The notes beneath the pieces were generated by a model, which saw only the letters and a list, made by a program, of their open reading frames with translations, was not told the DNA's origin and did not search any database. A program made the position numbers and the translations under genes. A DNA stretch of 64,000 bases from Brachynemurus nebulosus (Eukaryota; Arthropoda; Insecta; Neuroptera; Myrmeleontidae). Each line of letters opens with the position of its first letter. Positions within the stretch are counted from its first letter, which is position 1. The stretch is taken from positions 87,867,576 to 87,931,575 of the forward strand of contig JAPWDM010000001.1 of NCBI GenBank assembly GCA_035578155.1, written 5' to 3'. Shown piece by piece: positions 43,793 to 56,489 of this stretch.

Positions 43793-46488
43793 GTCGTAGC
43801 CAAAAATAACTAGATTTTTGAAAGTTAAAGCAAAACAAATTTCATATATTGTAAACATATTGCGACTGTTAAAACCTACTTTTTGTTTTCAAAAATTATC
43901 GATAGCGAATAACTTTTGAATAACGTGTGTTCTAAAGAAAAAATAAAAATTTTTAACGGAATAACAATATTTCAACGAAAATATCGTTAATATCAATAAC
44001 TTACTTTGGTTAAATTTTCAAGACATTCGTTATTTTTTCGCTACGATACGCCGATTACGAGATACTCACGATCAAAATTTAGAATAACGAAAAATAAAGA
44101 GGAGTGGTGACATGTGAAATCCATCTGTTACTTGAGCGCCGGGGTGTTTAAATGTGATTTGTATTAAGTTTCAGGCTTTTCAGGCGCTCAGTGCGCACTC
44201 TTACACGATCGGTTGTGTCGGAGTGTGTATTTCCCATTTTGTGAATGTTTTTTAATAACTCTATTGGTATTGAGTTTGTATAAAAATCCTTTACTACAGC
44301 GCTAACCAATCATTAAGGTACCAGAATAAACCCAATTTATTCCTATAACACTTTCTGTTATTTTTTTTTGTAGCCACCTAAATGTTAAGCGCGCCGTCTT
44401 ACACGACCCTACCCTACACATTTCTCACTAAATTAATTTAAATGAGTATATCAGTATAATATAAATTACTATAATAATTTTGGTAGTCATACCTTACCTC
44501 AATGAATTAATAGTATAAAAAAAAATATTTGAAGAGAAAAAAGAAAAAACTGTACCTTAACATCATTTTTGTTTTTCTCCTTTAGAATATAAATTACAAA
44601 CAAGCACAAAATTATATACTTCATTTTTTTTTTTTGGTATATCCTAATTACTTTTAGAAACAGAAAAACCATTCAAAATCTTTTTTTGTCTATTTATAAA
44701 CATTAACAATAATTGACATTTTATGATTTCAATTTAAAAATAATTAATAATTATCTATTTTAATTGTTAATCGGAAGTAAGGGTAATTTATATGTCATTC
44801 TGAATATAAAATTACTCTCCGTAGTGACATTAATTAGTACATATTCTAGTTATACTAGTACCTATAGGTCAGTATTGTTATTTTGAATGAAATATTTATA
44901 AAATTAATTTTATACCTCTTTCACATTCAATAATAGTAGAGGAAGTCTATCTAAAATGGGACAGTTGGTAAAATGGGACAGCGTTTATAATTTCGATATC
45001 AGTATAGTGATATCTACCAATCAACGTTAATTAATCTTTATGGACTTAGGTATTGTACCGTTATCTTTAATAAATATTTAGAATCAAATATGTTGCATGA
45101 TACACTAATAATAATTTTACTGGTAAAGCTGTTAGACAGATCGTTTAGGTTTATAAGTTTCTTCCTTTTTAAGTGGTGGATAGCGTGTAATCTAAAATGG
45201 GATATCCCATTTACATTATGTAACAAATGGGTCCACGATACATTTACAGCAAATAGTGATGATTTCTTTACTATTGTGATATTTGACAATAGTACTTTAT
45301 GCATATTTTCTACGATTTAAATACTTAATTTTATTTTGAGTGTAAAATTTGTTATCTGAGATTGTAAAAATATTTGTCTGAAAAACATGATGTAAAAATT
45401 TATGTAAAAATATGATGTAAAACTTTCTATTGTTTGATTATTTAATAAAATACATATCTCCATCTGAAGTGGTGTCGAATGTGTACACTTAAACCACGTA
45501 ATCCAAACGAAATGGAAGGAGGTATAGTTAGATAGAAAGGATCTTTCAAGTATATAATATATACTTGAAATATATTATGTTTTATGAAAATATTTTCTCG
45601 AAATTATGAAAAATTATTTTATCTACGACTATCATGAAATTGCGTGTTTATTGTACAAAATACTATCTAAGTAAGCGACGTTTTACATACAGACACATAT
45701 CCAGTTCTACAAAAAATGGCCCTTTACACGCATGTATGATAAAAATAACACAGCCTACTCTACCACACTTTTATTAACTCTTATAATTATTTATTGTAGT
45801 TAGTCGTAGATAAAGTATAGTACGTAACTCGGTTGTAAGGCACATTACACACTCGCGCAATTACGCACTCGCTGCTACGCGGCTCTTGCGTAACTTTTTC
45901 GTTCGTGTGTAACATGCAACTTATAACCTCAATCACGTAATATACTATTATTAGATATATTTTATGAAAAATTTATTACTATAAAACTTTAAATACGTTT
46001 TCCTAGAAACTACATTTTTTCGACTGGTGGGCAATGGAGACGAAATTCTAATAAGTCGATCGGGGTATAATTTCAACGGGTTGTTCTACACACTCGCGGA
46101 TATCGTCTAAACTAGAATCATTTATTTTTAATAATAATTTTTTATTTTTTTCTTAATTTTCAATGAAAAAAATCACAAATTTTGAAAATTTTTTTTTAAA
46201 AGTCCACCAGTTTGTTATTTATTAGTATAACTGTTTAATCCTAGTTCGGACGATAGAGATAAATCTATGAAACAAGAAAATGGTTGATTTTTTCTATTTT
46301 CAGTCATTACAAATGAAGATCTACTGTCCACCACCCACTCATGTTTTCTTTGAGATTGTAAAATTGACTAAGAAAAAATTTTTCAGGCAATCTAAGATGC
46401 AAATAAAAATATTAAAAAAAAACTGAAAATATTGTATTTTATCTTTATATAGAAAAAAGTCCTAAAAAAACTTAAAAATCGTATCACA
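43793..46488. other. Gene-free stretch
   Basis: There is no supported gene. Near 44950 the sequence AAAATGGGACAGTTGGTAAAATGGGACAG looks like one end of a pogo-type element, and TAATCTAAAATGGGATATCCC near 45190 may be an internal relative. No partner end was located. The rest is AT-rich with no structure recognised. Confidence 0.4.
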
Positions 46489-48001
46489 TACACGAAGAGA
46501 AAATTCATATAATTTTTGTAGATAAAATTTCAGAAAAATTACCATGCTCTCTTATAATGCGTGCGCGATCGACGACCAAAATATTTTACGATTATGTAAA
46601 TATTGGCTAACTTCAAAAATGCATCACTGCTTGCATGAGGCAGAGTCAGAAGTTCAAAAATGCATCAGACGCATCACAACGAAAAATCAAAAGTTAATTT
46701 TTGCATTTGATGCGTCAAAACAAGGCATCAAGAAATTTGGTGATGCGTGTCCAAGATACATGTGATACATGTCATGTGTATAATGTAGAATTATAACTAC
46801 TTGCCATATTATGTAGGTATTAACGCCAACAGGAATAATTTCGAAAGACAAATTGTTGAAAAAGATGAATGTATTTACCTTTGATTAAAATTATTTAAAC
46901 TATTTGAATACATCTTGCACTCAAAATAGGTATGTAATATTTTTTATTCAAATAATTTCAATATTTTCAATTTCAAGTAAGTTCAAGTTGATATTCAAAG
47001 ATAATATACCTATACAAAGACTGTACTGCTATATTGTCTATAGTCTATCATGCTAATCTGTTTTATCTATAGCCAAATCAGTGGCTAAATGATGCCAATA
47101 TCCTGTTCAAAAACATCTAATGTGCATCAAATTTCAAGAGAGCATCAGCAGCGCATCATGTAGTATTAGACGCATCAGAAAGTCATGATGCTGCATCGAT
47201 GCGGTAAAGTTTACATTTTTGAAGTCACTCATTATTAAATTGAAACGTAAAAAGTATTAGTCATGGCTTCATAAAAATTGTTGTGCTGGCATGGTAAAAT
47301 TTAATGTGCTAACACAACTTCTATCACACTCTTATGCATATATGTTATAGTTTAATTCTTGTTGTCGTACTCTTTCATTTGCGCATCTGACCCGCAACCT
47401 TATGTTGCTTGGGCTGTACGCACTGAGGAACAATCGATCTTTTCCGACCTTTGATTCTTTATGATGCATACAAAATGATTGGCAACAATATATTCTAATA
47501 CTGAATACAGTGAAGTAACAAAATGATGAATTAAACGGTGACCGTCCTGTAAGACATTCTAATGAATACTGTTTGCACACGACATCACACCAGCAATGAC
47601 CAGCCTGGCTATGTTACTTGCCACACCAGCCTGGCTATGTGACCTTCATGTATGATTGTGTTGATACTTTCTGCAGCCTGCCTCGCTATGTGACAGCGTT
47701 GATACCTTCTCTTTCTTTCTTTCTACTATTAGCGGATAGCATTTGAAATATTATCAGACAGCATGGTAATTTTTGTAAGAAAAACCAAAAATATTTTTTT
47801 GTCGGGAATGGAACTTTTTACTGTGCTGTTTTACAAATTTTACGGAGCTAATATTACGGAAAGAACATTCTATCCTTTAAATTTTCTATGATTAATTATA
47901 ATTTTTATATTTTTACCGTACAAAATTGAATATGTTCGCCTTTTACACGTCGATTGTAGTGCTGAGCACAGTAATTTTTCTATGAATTTTCTCTCCGTGT
48001 A
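46489..48001. mobile_element. Element with TACACGRAGAGAAAATTCATA ends
   Basis: The left end TACACGAAGAGAAAATTCATA is matched by TATGAATTTTCTCTCCGTGTA (one mismatch). The ~1.5-kb interior has repeated GATGCGTC/GATGCATC motifs on both strands, and CACACCAGCCTGGCTATGT repeated twice at 47587-47645. No transposase was found, and target duplication is unclear. Confidence 0.65.
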
Positions 48002-48191
48002 GGAATACCTTCTTAAAACCAATGTAACCTGTTACCACGCACTTGACCACTTTCGAAAGTGGATTTTTGTTTTAGTAAGTTTTTACTATGGCTATTACTA
48101 TGGCTATTTTTAGTGTGGCTATAGAGAAATTGAGAATAATATTAAATTTTACTTTAAAACGATTTTAGCCTGGCAAAATCTTAGCGTATAT

Positions 48192-49800
48192 CTTTATATT
48201 AAAAATATTTAAAGTTATAATTACTTTGTCAAATTTACTATACGAATAATAATTTACCTTAACGCGTTTTCAATCTTACGATCATCTTCAGAGTATACTC
48301 TGAAGAAGATCGTAAGATTGAAAACGCGTTAAGTAAATTACACTAGTGGGAAAAATTAAAGGATCAAAAAAAAAATTCCAAATTTTTCACGATATCTCGG
48401 CAATCGATATCTCAGCAACCAATGACCACACAGAAAATTGAAGATGGGTTTTAGAAACTCGAATAAATTCTCTACAAGGATTAGCCATTGTTTTGTCGGA
48501 GAAATTTTTTTTTGCATACTCTGCATGAATTAGAAAAATCAAGAAAACATGAGCTTTTGGTGGCTTTTTGGAAAATCAAGCGCTGAATTAAAAATATCGA
48601 GCAAACCACTAATGTTAAGTGTGCCTTTTACAGTTCAATGTACCCACAAAAACCCCACCGAGTTTCAATCTAATTCATCCAGCCGTTTTTTGTTTCATTC
48701 GATTGAATTTTTGAAAAGATTTAAAGGTTCGTTCTTTTGCTCTTAAATTTTCATAATTTTTAACAAAATGGAAAAACAAATTTTCTCAGCTTTTTTCCAA
48801 TTTTTATCAATAACAGTACTTGAACTTAAAAAAATTAATTTTTTTAAAGTTTTTTTTGAAAAAATTTTTCAAAAATTTTTTGAAAAATTTTGGAAAAAAT
48901 TTTTTTTTAAAATTATTTAAGAAATTTTTTCTTTTTTATAAATTTAAATACTGTTATTGATAAAAATGTAAAAAAAAATTTTTTTTCATTTTGTTAAAGA
49001 TTATGAAAGATTATGAAAGCAAAAAAAGATCCTTTAAATTTTTCAAAAATTCAATCGAATAAAACAAAAAAAACGGCTGGTTGGATTAGATTGAAACTCG
49101 GTGGAGTTTTTGTGGGTACATTGAGCTGTAAAAGGTTCAGCAAACGAGCAAACATTAATGGTTTGCTCGATATTTTTAATTTAGTGCTTGATTTTCCAAA
49201 AAGCCACCAAAAGCTCGATTTTTCTTGATTTTTCAAATTCATGTAGAGTATGCAAAAAAATTTTTTTCCGAGAAAACAATGGCAAATCCTTGTAGAGAAT
49301 TTATTCGAGTTTCTAAAACCCATCTTCAGTTTTTTGTGTGATCACTGATTGTTGAGATATCGATGGTCAAAGACGAAATGATTCTTTTTCATTCAAAGCC
49401 CGATATCTCAGCGGGAAGTGGTCGTATAAAGATATAAAAAAAAGCAAATTAAAGCTGAATGAACAGGTTATCCGGTTCATATGGTGGGTAAGTCGGAAAA
49501 ATTTTTTCCAAGTCCGTGGACCAAAAAAAGGAACCGAAAAAATTTCGAAATTTTTTTTTCAGTGTATTTATTAGGATTACGCGATACACGTTGCTTTGAA
49601 AAGTTTTTTATCGCAAGATCTCGAAACTTTGCTTTGCTTACGACTCCGATACGACCATTTTTCACGAAGATACAGCCATTCGAAAAATCGCTAAAAATTT
49701 GGAATTTTTTTTGATCCTTCAATTTTTTCCGCTAGTGTATTATTCGTATAGTGAACTTGACAAAGTAATTATAACTTTAAATATTTTTAATATTTAAGAT
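48192..49800. repeat. Palindromic element split by a TA-targeted insertion
   Basis: The left arm 48192-48295 and right arm 48296-48340 plus 49739-49800 form one long palindrome when 48341-49738 is removed. The centre is GAGTA|TACTC, the inner arms share CGTAAGATTGAAAACGCGTT, and the outer arms share TTAAATATTTTTAATA and GTAATTATAACTTT. The intervening element sits exactly at a TA. Confidence 0.85.
48341..49737. mobile_element. TA-flanked element with CACTAGTGGGAAAAATT ends and inner fold-back
   Basis: TA lies at 48339-48340 and 49738-49739. The ends CACTAGTGGGAAAAATTAAA and TTCAATTTTTTCCGCTAGTG are inverses with few mismatches, followed by GGATCAAAAAAAA and its inverse. Inside, 48395-48880 and 48890-49360 are inverted copies (GGTGGCTTTTTGGAAAATCA; AAATATCGAGCAAACCA), so most of the element folds back. 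Short frames are mirror images and not genes. Confidence 0.82.
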
Positions 49801-50184
49801 GAAATTTCACAAAGTTAATCTGTCAACAGTGAAGTATATCTTTCCATTCATATTAGAGATAATATATGTAAAGTTAATATCAAAATGCTGTTGGCAAGAG
49901 AAGTTATTTGAGAATGAGGATCTCGATTTTTTTTAGTAGCAGGTATCATATAAGTGTTCCCTAACAATACGTGTCATATGATTTATAGGTGGGCTAATTA
50001 TTATCTACAAAAAACGTATCTTACAATTTTTATATATAAACGTACAATTTTAACGTATAAAGTTTTGCTAATAATTAATTTGGTTCCTAGCTTTAAAGGT
50101 ATTATTATATACATATGTATATTTGAGTAAATTGAACGATTCCGCTAAAGTCAACATTTTTTATTGTTAATTTTATTTTTTCAG
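49801..50184. other. Gene-free stretch upstream of an exon
   Basis: AT-rich. It ends in the polypyrimidine tract TTTTATTTTTTCAG of the next exon. It looks like intron. Confidence 0.5.
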
Positions 50185-50382
50185 ATTAAAGTAAATAATG
50201 AATTATATACGAAAAATAAACAAAATGAAATTGTTCAATTATGGGAGAAAATACTGCAGACTTTGAACAATTATATTGAAAAGACTAATTCCAAAAGAAA
50301 AGAATATCAAATATTAAGAGAAAAGGACCACAAGGAGCAGACAATTATATCTGAACAAAATAACGTTGTTAAACAGCAGAAG
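50185..50382 (+). CDS. Candidate host exon encoding a coiled coil, 66 codons
   Basis: The acceptor TTTTTTCAG ends at 50184 and the donor AAG|GTATTT follows 50382. The exon is 198 nt and phase 0 at both ends. It encodes IKVNNELYTKNKQNEIVQLW through EKILQTLNNYIEKTNSKRKE to ISEQNNVVKQQK, rich in Lys, Glu, Asn and Gln with hydrophobic heptads, so almost surely an alpha-helical coiled coil. Composition differs from the surrounding repeats, and codon third positions favour A/T as in other genes here. It recalls axonemal or intraflagellar coiled-coil proteins (CCDC39/40 kind), but I cannot confirm a family. Other exons of the gene were not recognised nearby, and the exon at 56121 starts in a different phase, so it is not the next one. 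Confidence 0.6.
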
Positions 50383-51168
50383 GTATTTATCGGAAATTAA
50401 TATTTTTTTCCTTTTTGTCTTTAAAAATGCTTTAATAAATTGGGAAATAAGTTCGTTCAGCTTTTTTTCGAAGTATTCTAGTGATTTACTAGTAACAGAA
50501 AATCAAAAAGGGTTAATTAATTATGCCTTTTTTTCCGTGTTAATTTTTTAAATAAAAACCTACAGTCAATCGAGATCAAATTCTACTGGACATTCCGATT
50601 GCGACGCATCAGTCAGCTAAAAGTTTATTTCCCTAAAACGAGTATACTATTTTTGAACTGATTTTTCATTGATGAAATAATTTCTTTAGTTTTTTAGATG
50701 CTTAAGAATTGCTAGAATTGTAATTAAAAAGAAAAGAAGAAGGTACCTGAGATGTTCCATTTTATTAAGTTACCGCATAATATAAATGCATTCAGTGTTA
50801 AATTGAATAAAATAATTAACTACTTACTATAAAATTATAATAAATAAATAGCTACTGTACTACACACGCAATGACAAACCAGTGCATGATAAGCAATCTG
50901 ACTGTATCAGAAGATAACTTATTAAGTTATTATAATGTAGAAAATCGTATGGACTTATTTCCCAACCCAACAGATGTAATACAAACATACATAATTGAAT
51001 TATCGTTAGTCTTAATTATTAGAGAGGAAGTATGTGTAAATAAAAACTTTCAAACGCTTCGATTGTAAAATTATAAAAATGTCAGCATAATATCTTAACC
51101 CCATTTCTCCATTGAATTCTGTATTTAGAAAACATAATTATTATGACTTTCGTGTATTGGGTCATATC
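50383..51168. other. Gene-free stretch
   Basis: No coding frame is supported. 51040-51080 is shared with 27750-27790. Confidence 0.4.
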
Positions 51169-51300
51169 CACTAGCAAGTTTTACTCTACCAAGTCACTCT
51201 CTGATAGCACTTGCGAGCTGTGGACACGTTACCAGAGAGCACTTGCTGTAATTATTGGTTTTCTTTGCAAGCACTCTAGGGTTGTACGGACTTGCTAGTG
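51169..51300. mobile_element. Very short MITE with CACTAGCAAGT ends
   Basis: A 132-bp segment from CACTAGCAAGT to ACTTGCTAGTG. The interior has GCACTTGCGAGC and GCACTTGC repeats. No target duplication was identified. It could also be a simple hairpin. Confidence 0.55.
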
Positions 51301-51401
51301 TATACGTACGACTGGGGAGAAGTCAGTTTTGAAATTTCTTTGCAATTTTTTAGGTAAATATGTAGTTAGGCAGATTAATGCAACATATTGGTTAGATGCG
51401 G

Positions 51402-53558
51402 ACACGCTGGACAAAAGCACCAATTTTGGTTTACATATTGGTTAAGTTCTAATCTATAAGTTTTGAGTAGGATCCACTCAATTTCATCACTTACATCTTG
51501 AGTAATATCCTCCAAGAACCTGTAATGTTATTGACAAGTAAATATGCTTGCTAAATGTGCCCGCAACCTCACTCATTTTCTCAAAAATTGCTGTTTTGGT
51601 TCATCTATATCGGTCACTATCTATACCAGTGTTTCTCAACCGCCGGTCTCCGAAAGTATTTCGTCAGTTCGCAGAAAGTTGTGTGAAACAATTTTTGTTT
51701 TAAATCAGCTAATCAAAAAACATATTTTAATGTTATCTGCTACTTCAATGCATACACTTTGTTACTTCGTCATTTTTAGAATGTAATTATCAATTGTTTT
51801 ACCAAGCCGGACCTATCGATTTTGATGAAATTTGAATATGTTATAGAACAAGCCTAATTTCAATAGTACGCCATTTCAATTGTCTTAAATTACTTTCCAT
51901 GAAGTTCTTGAATTGCTCGAATAGTACGATAATGTCGACACAATTATCCTCTAATTAACTAACCCTAGACTTAATATTAGGAAATTAGGAGAAAACAGGT
52001 CAATTAGATATTTTTACGTAGGTTTAAAATCTGTAAACAAAATTTTAATATTTATTCTCTTTTTGAAAAATTAACTCCCAAATTTAATACGCAACCACCT
52101 GTGTAATTTCAACAAATTTCATATCAATGACTAGGTCTTTAAATATAGCAATATGGTTAATTCAAACTTTTTATCTATATTATACCGTTTTCGAGATATT
52201 TGAAAAAAATTAAATTCTTACCCCAATTTTTGAAGTCATACCAGTTTTGTGTATTAAGCTTAATTTGACTTCTGAGTTATTATGTATATAAAACGGCCTT
52301 ATGTTGAATTAAATTTCATTTTAAATGAATCAAAGTGCTTTGTAAAGTAAATAAATCAAAGCATCAAAGTACAAAGTAAATCGATTTTTTTTCCATAATT
52401 TTAATAAAAACGTAAAAATAAAATTGAATGAAAATTCCTAACGGTTCCGGAGATATTTACATAATTATAATTTGTAAACGAAATAAGAAAAAGGGGAGTT
52501 TCCGCGAAATAGCTTTTTTTAATGTGGTAATACTAAAATCTCAAAAAGTAAGTCACTTATGAAACTAAAACGTATTCATTAATTGTATTGCCCAGTATGC
52601 AAATTCAAATCGTGGGCTTAATATGCACTTGTTCAAAATTTATCGCCTCCCGTAGATGCATTTTTATGCCCTAAAACGTGATTTTTTCTAAAGGCGCGCC
52701 ATAGTTACAATTTTTAAAATTTTGACTTTATTCTAATTTGCACACTGGAGAACACAATTTGTAATAAAATGCCGTTTGAAATGTTTGTTTCAAATGTCTT
52801 GGACCGAACTTATCGGCATTACAGTTTCACCCTTTTTTTGCGACCTCCGCTTAAACGCCCTTTATAATAAAAATGAGAGAAAAAAAATGTAATTTTAAAT
52901 CTTTGTTTAATAAATAATATAAGGAAAGATATGTACCTCTAGTTATAAAATCACTGAGAAAAAAATTATTAGAAATTGCGACTTTTGGTCAAAAAATAAG
53001 AACACTCTTTTAATGAAGGTACTCAAACATGGACTTCATTTTGAATTAGATTACCTGTTACATCGAAAGCCTGCAGCGAACTTATAACTTGTAAAATATC
53101 AGGAATGTTTGTAGTGGAAGCTGCTTATGTAAAAAGAAAGACTGGAAGTGCACAGAGAATTGCAACTGCATATGTAAAGAAGGTTTTTTTTTACAGTATC
53201 CATGGCTAATGGTAATCGATTGGTTATTTTTAAATTTACATATTTGCAAAAAATTAAAAAAAATTTGGCGGGAAAAAAGCTCCTATGAACCCTCTTTGCA
53301 TCATTCCATCTTTTTGGTTTGCGGGTTTAACCTAGGCTATGTAACTTTTCATTTTTATACCAAGTTTCATAAAAATTGCACATTTATCTATGAGAAAATT
53401 CAATAAAAATCTTTTAAATAGAATTTGTCTATATATTTCAAAATGGTCGCCACGTGGCTGATAGGGTTAAGTGGATCCTACTCAAAATTTGAAGCTTAGG
53501 ATATGGGTAGTTAGTAAAAAAAAATGGTACTTTTGTCCAGCATGTCTACATATTTTTA
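51402..53558. repeat. Region with ~95-bp inverted ends
   Basis: 51402-51500 and 53462-53558 match inversely: GCTGGACAAAAGCACC against GGTACTTTTGTCCAGC, and TTTTGAGTAGGATCCACT against AGTGGATCCTACTCAAAA. The 2-kb interior shows no gene. It includes GGACCTATCGATTTTGATGA (51806), shared with 9861. It is probably one degraded DNA element. Confidence 0.6.
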
Positions 53559-53672
53559 TTAATCTTCTTGACTAATGTGTTTATTTATAGATATAGGAAA
53601 TAATACAATGGACAAAGCAGTAAACCAATAAAAATAGATAATAAAAGGAGTTATCTGGGTTTACGACACTTG

Positions 53673-53934
53673 TATACTTTAACTATCTTTAAATAGGATG
53701 ACTGTTCTAGTACGGCAATAATCATTAGTATTGTTCGCAGCAAGTTATCTACTTGCCTATGCAAGAGGTAAAAGAAACCGTCACTCGTAAAACAGGTAAT
53801 ATATTTAAACACAGTTGTAGAGAACATAGGGTGACATTTGCTGCAAGCAACAAAATAATTTACCTTTTTAAAAGTTTATGATCACTAATAACACCCTCTC
53901 GAAAAGTCATCCTATTTAAAGACAGTTAGAGTAT
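53673..53934. mobile_element. MITE with TATACTTTAACTATCTTTAA ends
   Basis: The left end TATACTTTAACTATCTTTAA continues to ATAGGATGACT, and the right end AGTCATCCTATTTAAAGACA continues to GTTAGAGTATA. They are inverses over about 31 bp with few mismatches. Length is 262 bp. Flanks contain TA. Confidence 0.75.
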
Positions 53935-55174
53935 AATAAAAAATATTTCGTGTCAGAACATCCCCAATAAATACATTCAAAAAACGACTTGCAAAAAAAC
54001 ATCAAGACTTAGTGAATTGGCAAGTTGCCTATAGGAATTGAGTAAAAAAACTTGCAAGAAGTTACTTTTACCATTACCAGTTACTCACAACTGGTAAAAG
54101 TATTTCTCTAAATATTTTGTGAGCCGATAGAGTGAACCTTTGTCATCGATGCACTTGTCAAAGATTCAGTTGTTTGTCTTTTGTTAGAATAACAAGTAAA
54201 GTACCATGAGTGCCAAATACGCGACACGAATGCCAAATCTGGCATCATTACATTAGATTGGCCGTCACAGTTGCTCGATACCAATCCGATTGGGCACATA
54301 TCAAGTACAAACTTCGAGGAAAATGCATATATACATTTAAAGTAGTTAAGTCTCGAGATTCGTCGCATCTGGAGGGCCTTGCCGCTAGAGTATGCCGTCA
54401 ATTTAACTAAAAGTATACCTCGAAGATACCGTCACCACCGGCGGTTATCGACGCCGGTAGTGACTGGACACCTTATTAAGCCCATTGCATCGCAGTCCTC
54501 ATCAAGTGGAACGAATATATGTATTTCAAAATTTTTTTAAATAAAGTTTTACATAAATTATTTCGACCACGATCTTACTTAGCAGACTGTATATCTTTTT
54601 TATTTCTGAACGTATTCATAACGTTAATGCGTCTTTAAAAGGGGATGTTCTTTAAGAATTTAAATCTTTTTTAAAACTCTTCTTTAAGAGTTTAAATCTT
54701 TTTTTTTGTTTGAAATAGCCCCACCGATTTCAAATAGCTCCCTTTGACGGTAGGCATATTTAATTTTATTTAATGTAGGTGCAAAGTAACATAAAAAATG
54801 GAGATAAATTTAATTAGAGAAAATTTATAATAATTAAATGAAAAGTCAAATTTTATTTAATTTCAAAATAAAATTTTTGGAAATTCTGAGCTATTGGTTT
54901 CAGATTCAGTGATTTGCATGTGGACACTAAGCATATCACTTGCGGAAGTTTTTGCAGACATTACTTGCACAGACGTGTCCACATGTTTTATACTTTTTGC
55001 AAGCTTTCTTTCTCTCTGAAGTCGCTCTGTGTAAGGAATTCCAACATGTACACATGAATTATTTTTGCATGTGGACACTAAGCATATCACTTTATATAAA
55101 AAATCGGCCTGTCCCAAAAATCAAATAATTGTTTTTAGCGAATTTCCAGGCTGGAAATTTAACTATTACGCTCG
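53935..55174. other. Gene-free stretch with a 27-bp direct repeat
   Basis: The sequence from TGCATGTGGACACTAAGCAT occurs at 54914 and 55067, about 153 bp apart. Both inverted and direct GTGGACA/TGTCCAC motifs cluster between. 54200-54420 has a less biased composition, but no splice-consistent frame. No gene is supported. Confidence 0.4.
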
Positions 55175-55440
55175 CTGTCATGGAACGATTTGAGCCCGGG
55201 ACGCGTATTTCTGTTTGCATGTTGAATAGAAGGCACTGCTGCTTCGAAACCCGCACGGTTTTGTAACGCTAAGCTCTTCTTCCAAACACGTGCCTAATTC
55301 AGATCCCCGTCCTCTAAACGCATACGGGTTTGTAACGCACATTATTCTTTCAAACAGGTGTTCAGGAAAACGGTATGATCAGAATGTTAGTCATTGGCGC
55401 TGGCAGCCAACACTAATAGTCATAAACGTCACACATTTGA
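55175..55440 (+). repeat. Dispersed repeat, inverted partner at 56490-56710
   Basis: Landmarks are GAGCCCGGGACGCGTATTTC, CACGGTTTTGTAACGC, TCTTCCAAACACGTG and ACGGGTTTGTAACG. All occur inversely at 56490-56710. Confidence 0.7.
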
Positions 55441-55478
55441 GCCTAGTAGAAAAATTGCCACAGAAGGTCTGGTGAATA

Positions 55479-55804
55479 AAATACCCCTGTCGCAGCATCC
55501 TGCCGAACATAGCGAATTTCCGTTTAAAAAAATTAGTTTTTCTCGGAAACTAGTTGATATAGAATAATAGTTTAAAGACCTTCTTTGTGTCATTTTTTCT
55601 ACTTGTTTCAATGGTGTAAAAAGATGTCGAAAAAATTTTGGAGTAAAGGGAAATTTTGGCACAAAACTAATTTTTTTCACAAAAATTGCCCAAAAAACCA
55701 GCATTGGACGTGTCTGGTTAACGAACTCGTCCAACGGTTTGGGACTTCCAATATTTTCACCAAATTTCGTAAAGGTAGGACGTTTCGTTTGAGAGTTATC
55801 GTGC

Positions 55805-55882
<78 letters not shown>

Positions 55883-55985
55883 AGGGAATATTTTCGGTTT
55901 TTAGGGACCTCAAAACAAATTTCTGCCATAGTCCCATTATGACAGTGGCTGTAATAGCTAAATTCCATTCTGAAAATTCGCTAAA
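55479..55985 (+). mobile_element. MITE of the TAGCGAATTTCC family, most complete copy
   Basis: It starts ATACCCCTGTCGCAGCATCC, then TAGCGAATTTCC. The proximal block contains TCTCGGAAACTAGTTGAT and GGACGTGTCTGGTTAACGAA. GTGCGGACA is followed by a (TA)n array (55809-55876). The distal block has CCTCAAAACAAATTTCTGCC and CAGTGGCTGTAATAGC. It ends GAAAATTCGCTA. This copy defines the layout of the family. Confidence 0.8.
55809..55876. repeat. (TA)n tract inside a MITE
   Basis: A perfect array of about 34 units directly after GTGCGGACA. Confidence 0.95.
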
Positions 55986-56120
55986 AAGTAAATATTTAAA
56001 TTTTTTAAGGTGGACACTCACTTTGGAGAGAATATAATATTATAAGCTTGTACTCAAATTTAAGACTCTTCAATTCTTTTGACCTATGAATTTTTTCAAA
56101 TATTCAAATTGAATTTATAG

Positions 56121-56334
56121 GTCCAATGGATAAAATGGTAGCTTTTATAAATTTTTATAAAGAATTATATTATCGACAGCGAAAAGCTATAAGCTTTAAT
56201 GACTCAAAAAAATTATTACTTGAACCTAATAATGTCAATTTTTTGATAAATCAGTTTTTACCTGAAGATGAAAAAGAAAAAATGGAGGTGTTTTTAAGAT
56301 ATGTCAGAACAGAAAATACTGGATTTTCTTGTTG
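56121..56334 (+). CDS. Candidate host exon, unknown protein, 71 codons
   Basis: The acceptor GAATTTATAG ends at 56120 and the donor TTG|GTAAAC begins at 56335. The exon is 214 nt, entering in phase 1 and leaving in phase 2. It encodes PMDKMVAFINFYKELYYRQR, then KAISFNDSKKLLLEP, NFLINQFLPEDEKEKMEVFL and RYVRTENTGFSC. Amphipathic helices and a balanced residue composition make it look like a genuine globular or helical domain rather than a chance frame. I do not recognise the family. It sits between two inverted repeats (55175-55440 and 56490-56710), and the next MITE copies flank those. It may belong to the same gene as the exon at 50185, but the phases show at least one intervening exon. Confidence 0.55.
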
Positions 56335-56489
56335 GTAAACGTTCTATCATTTCTTGTTCCCAATCAGGCTATTTAATTGGTTTGTTGACTATAATATTGG
56401 AATAAGTTTTTTTCACTATTGCTTTCATTCTTCGTAGTTTTTTTTTCTATTGGACAATAGAAAGTATTTTGTCAATATTTTGGACATAA

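Noticed and set aside
48549..49323. Several 60-90-codon frames in the 48.3-49.7 kb element
   Set aside because: They are mirror images in the arms of an inverted repeat with no conserved protein feature.
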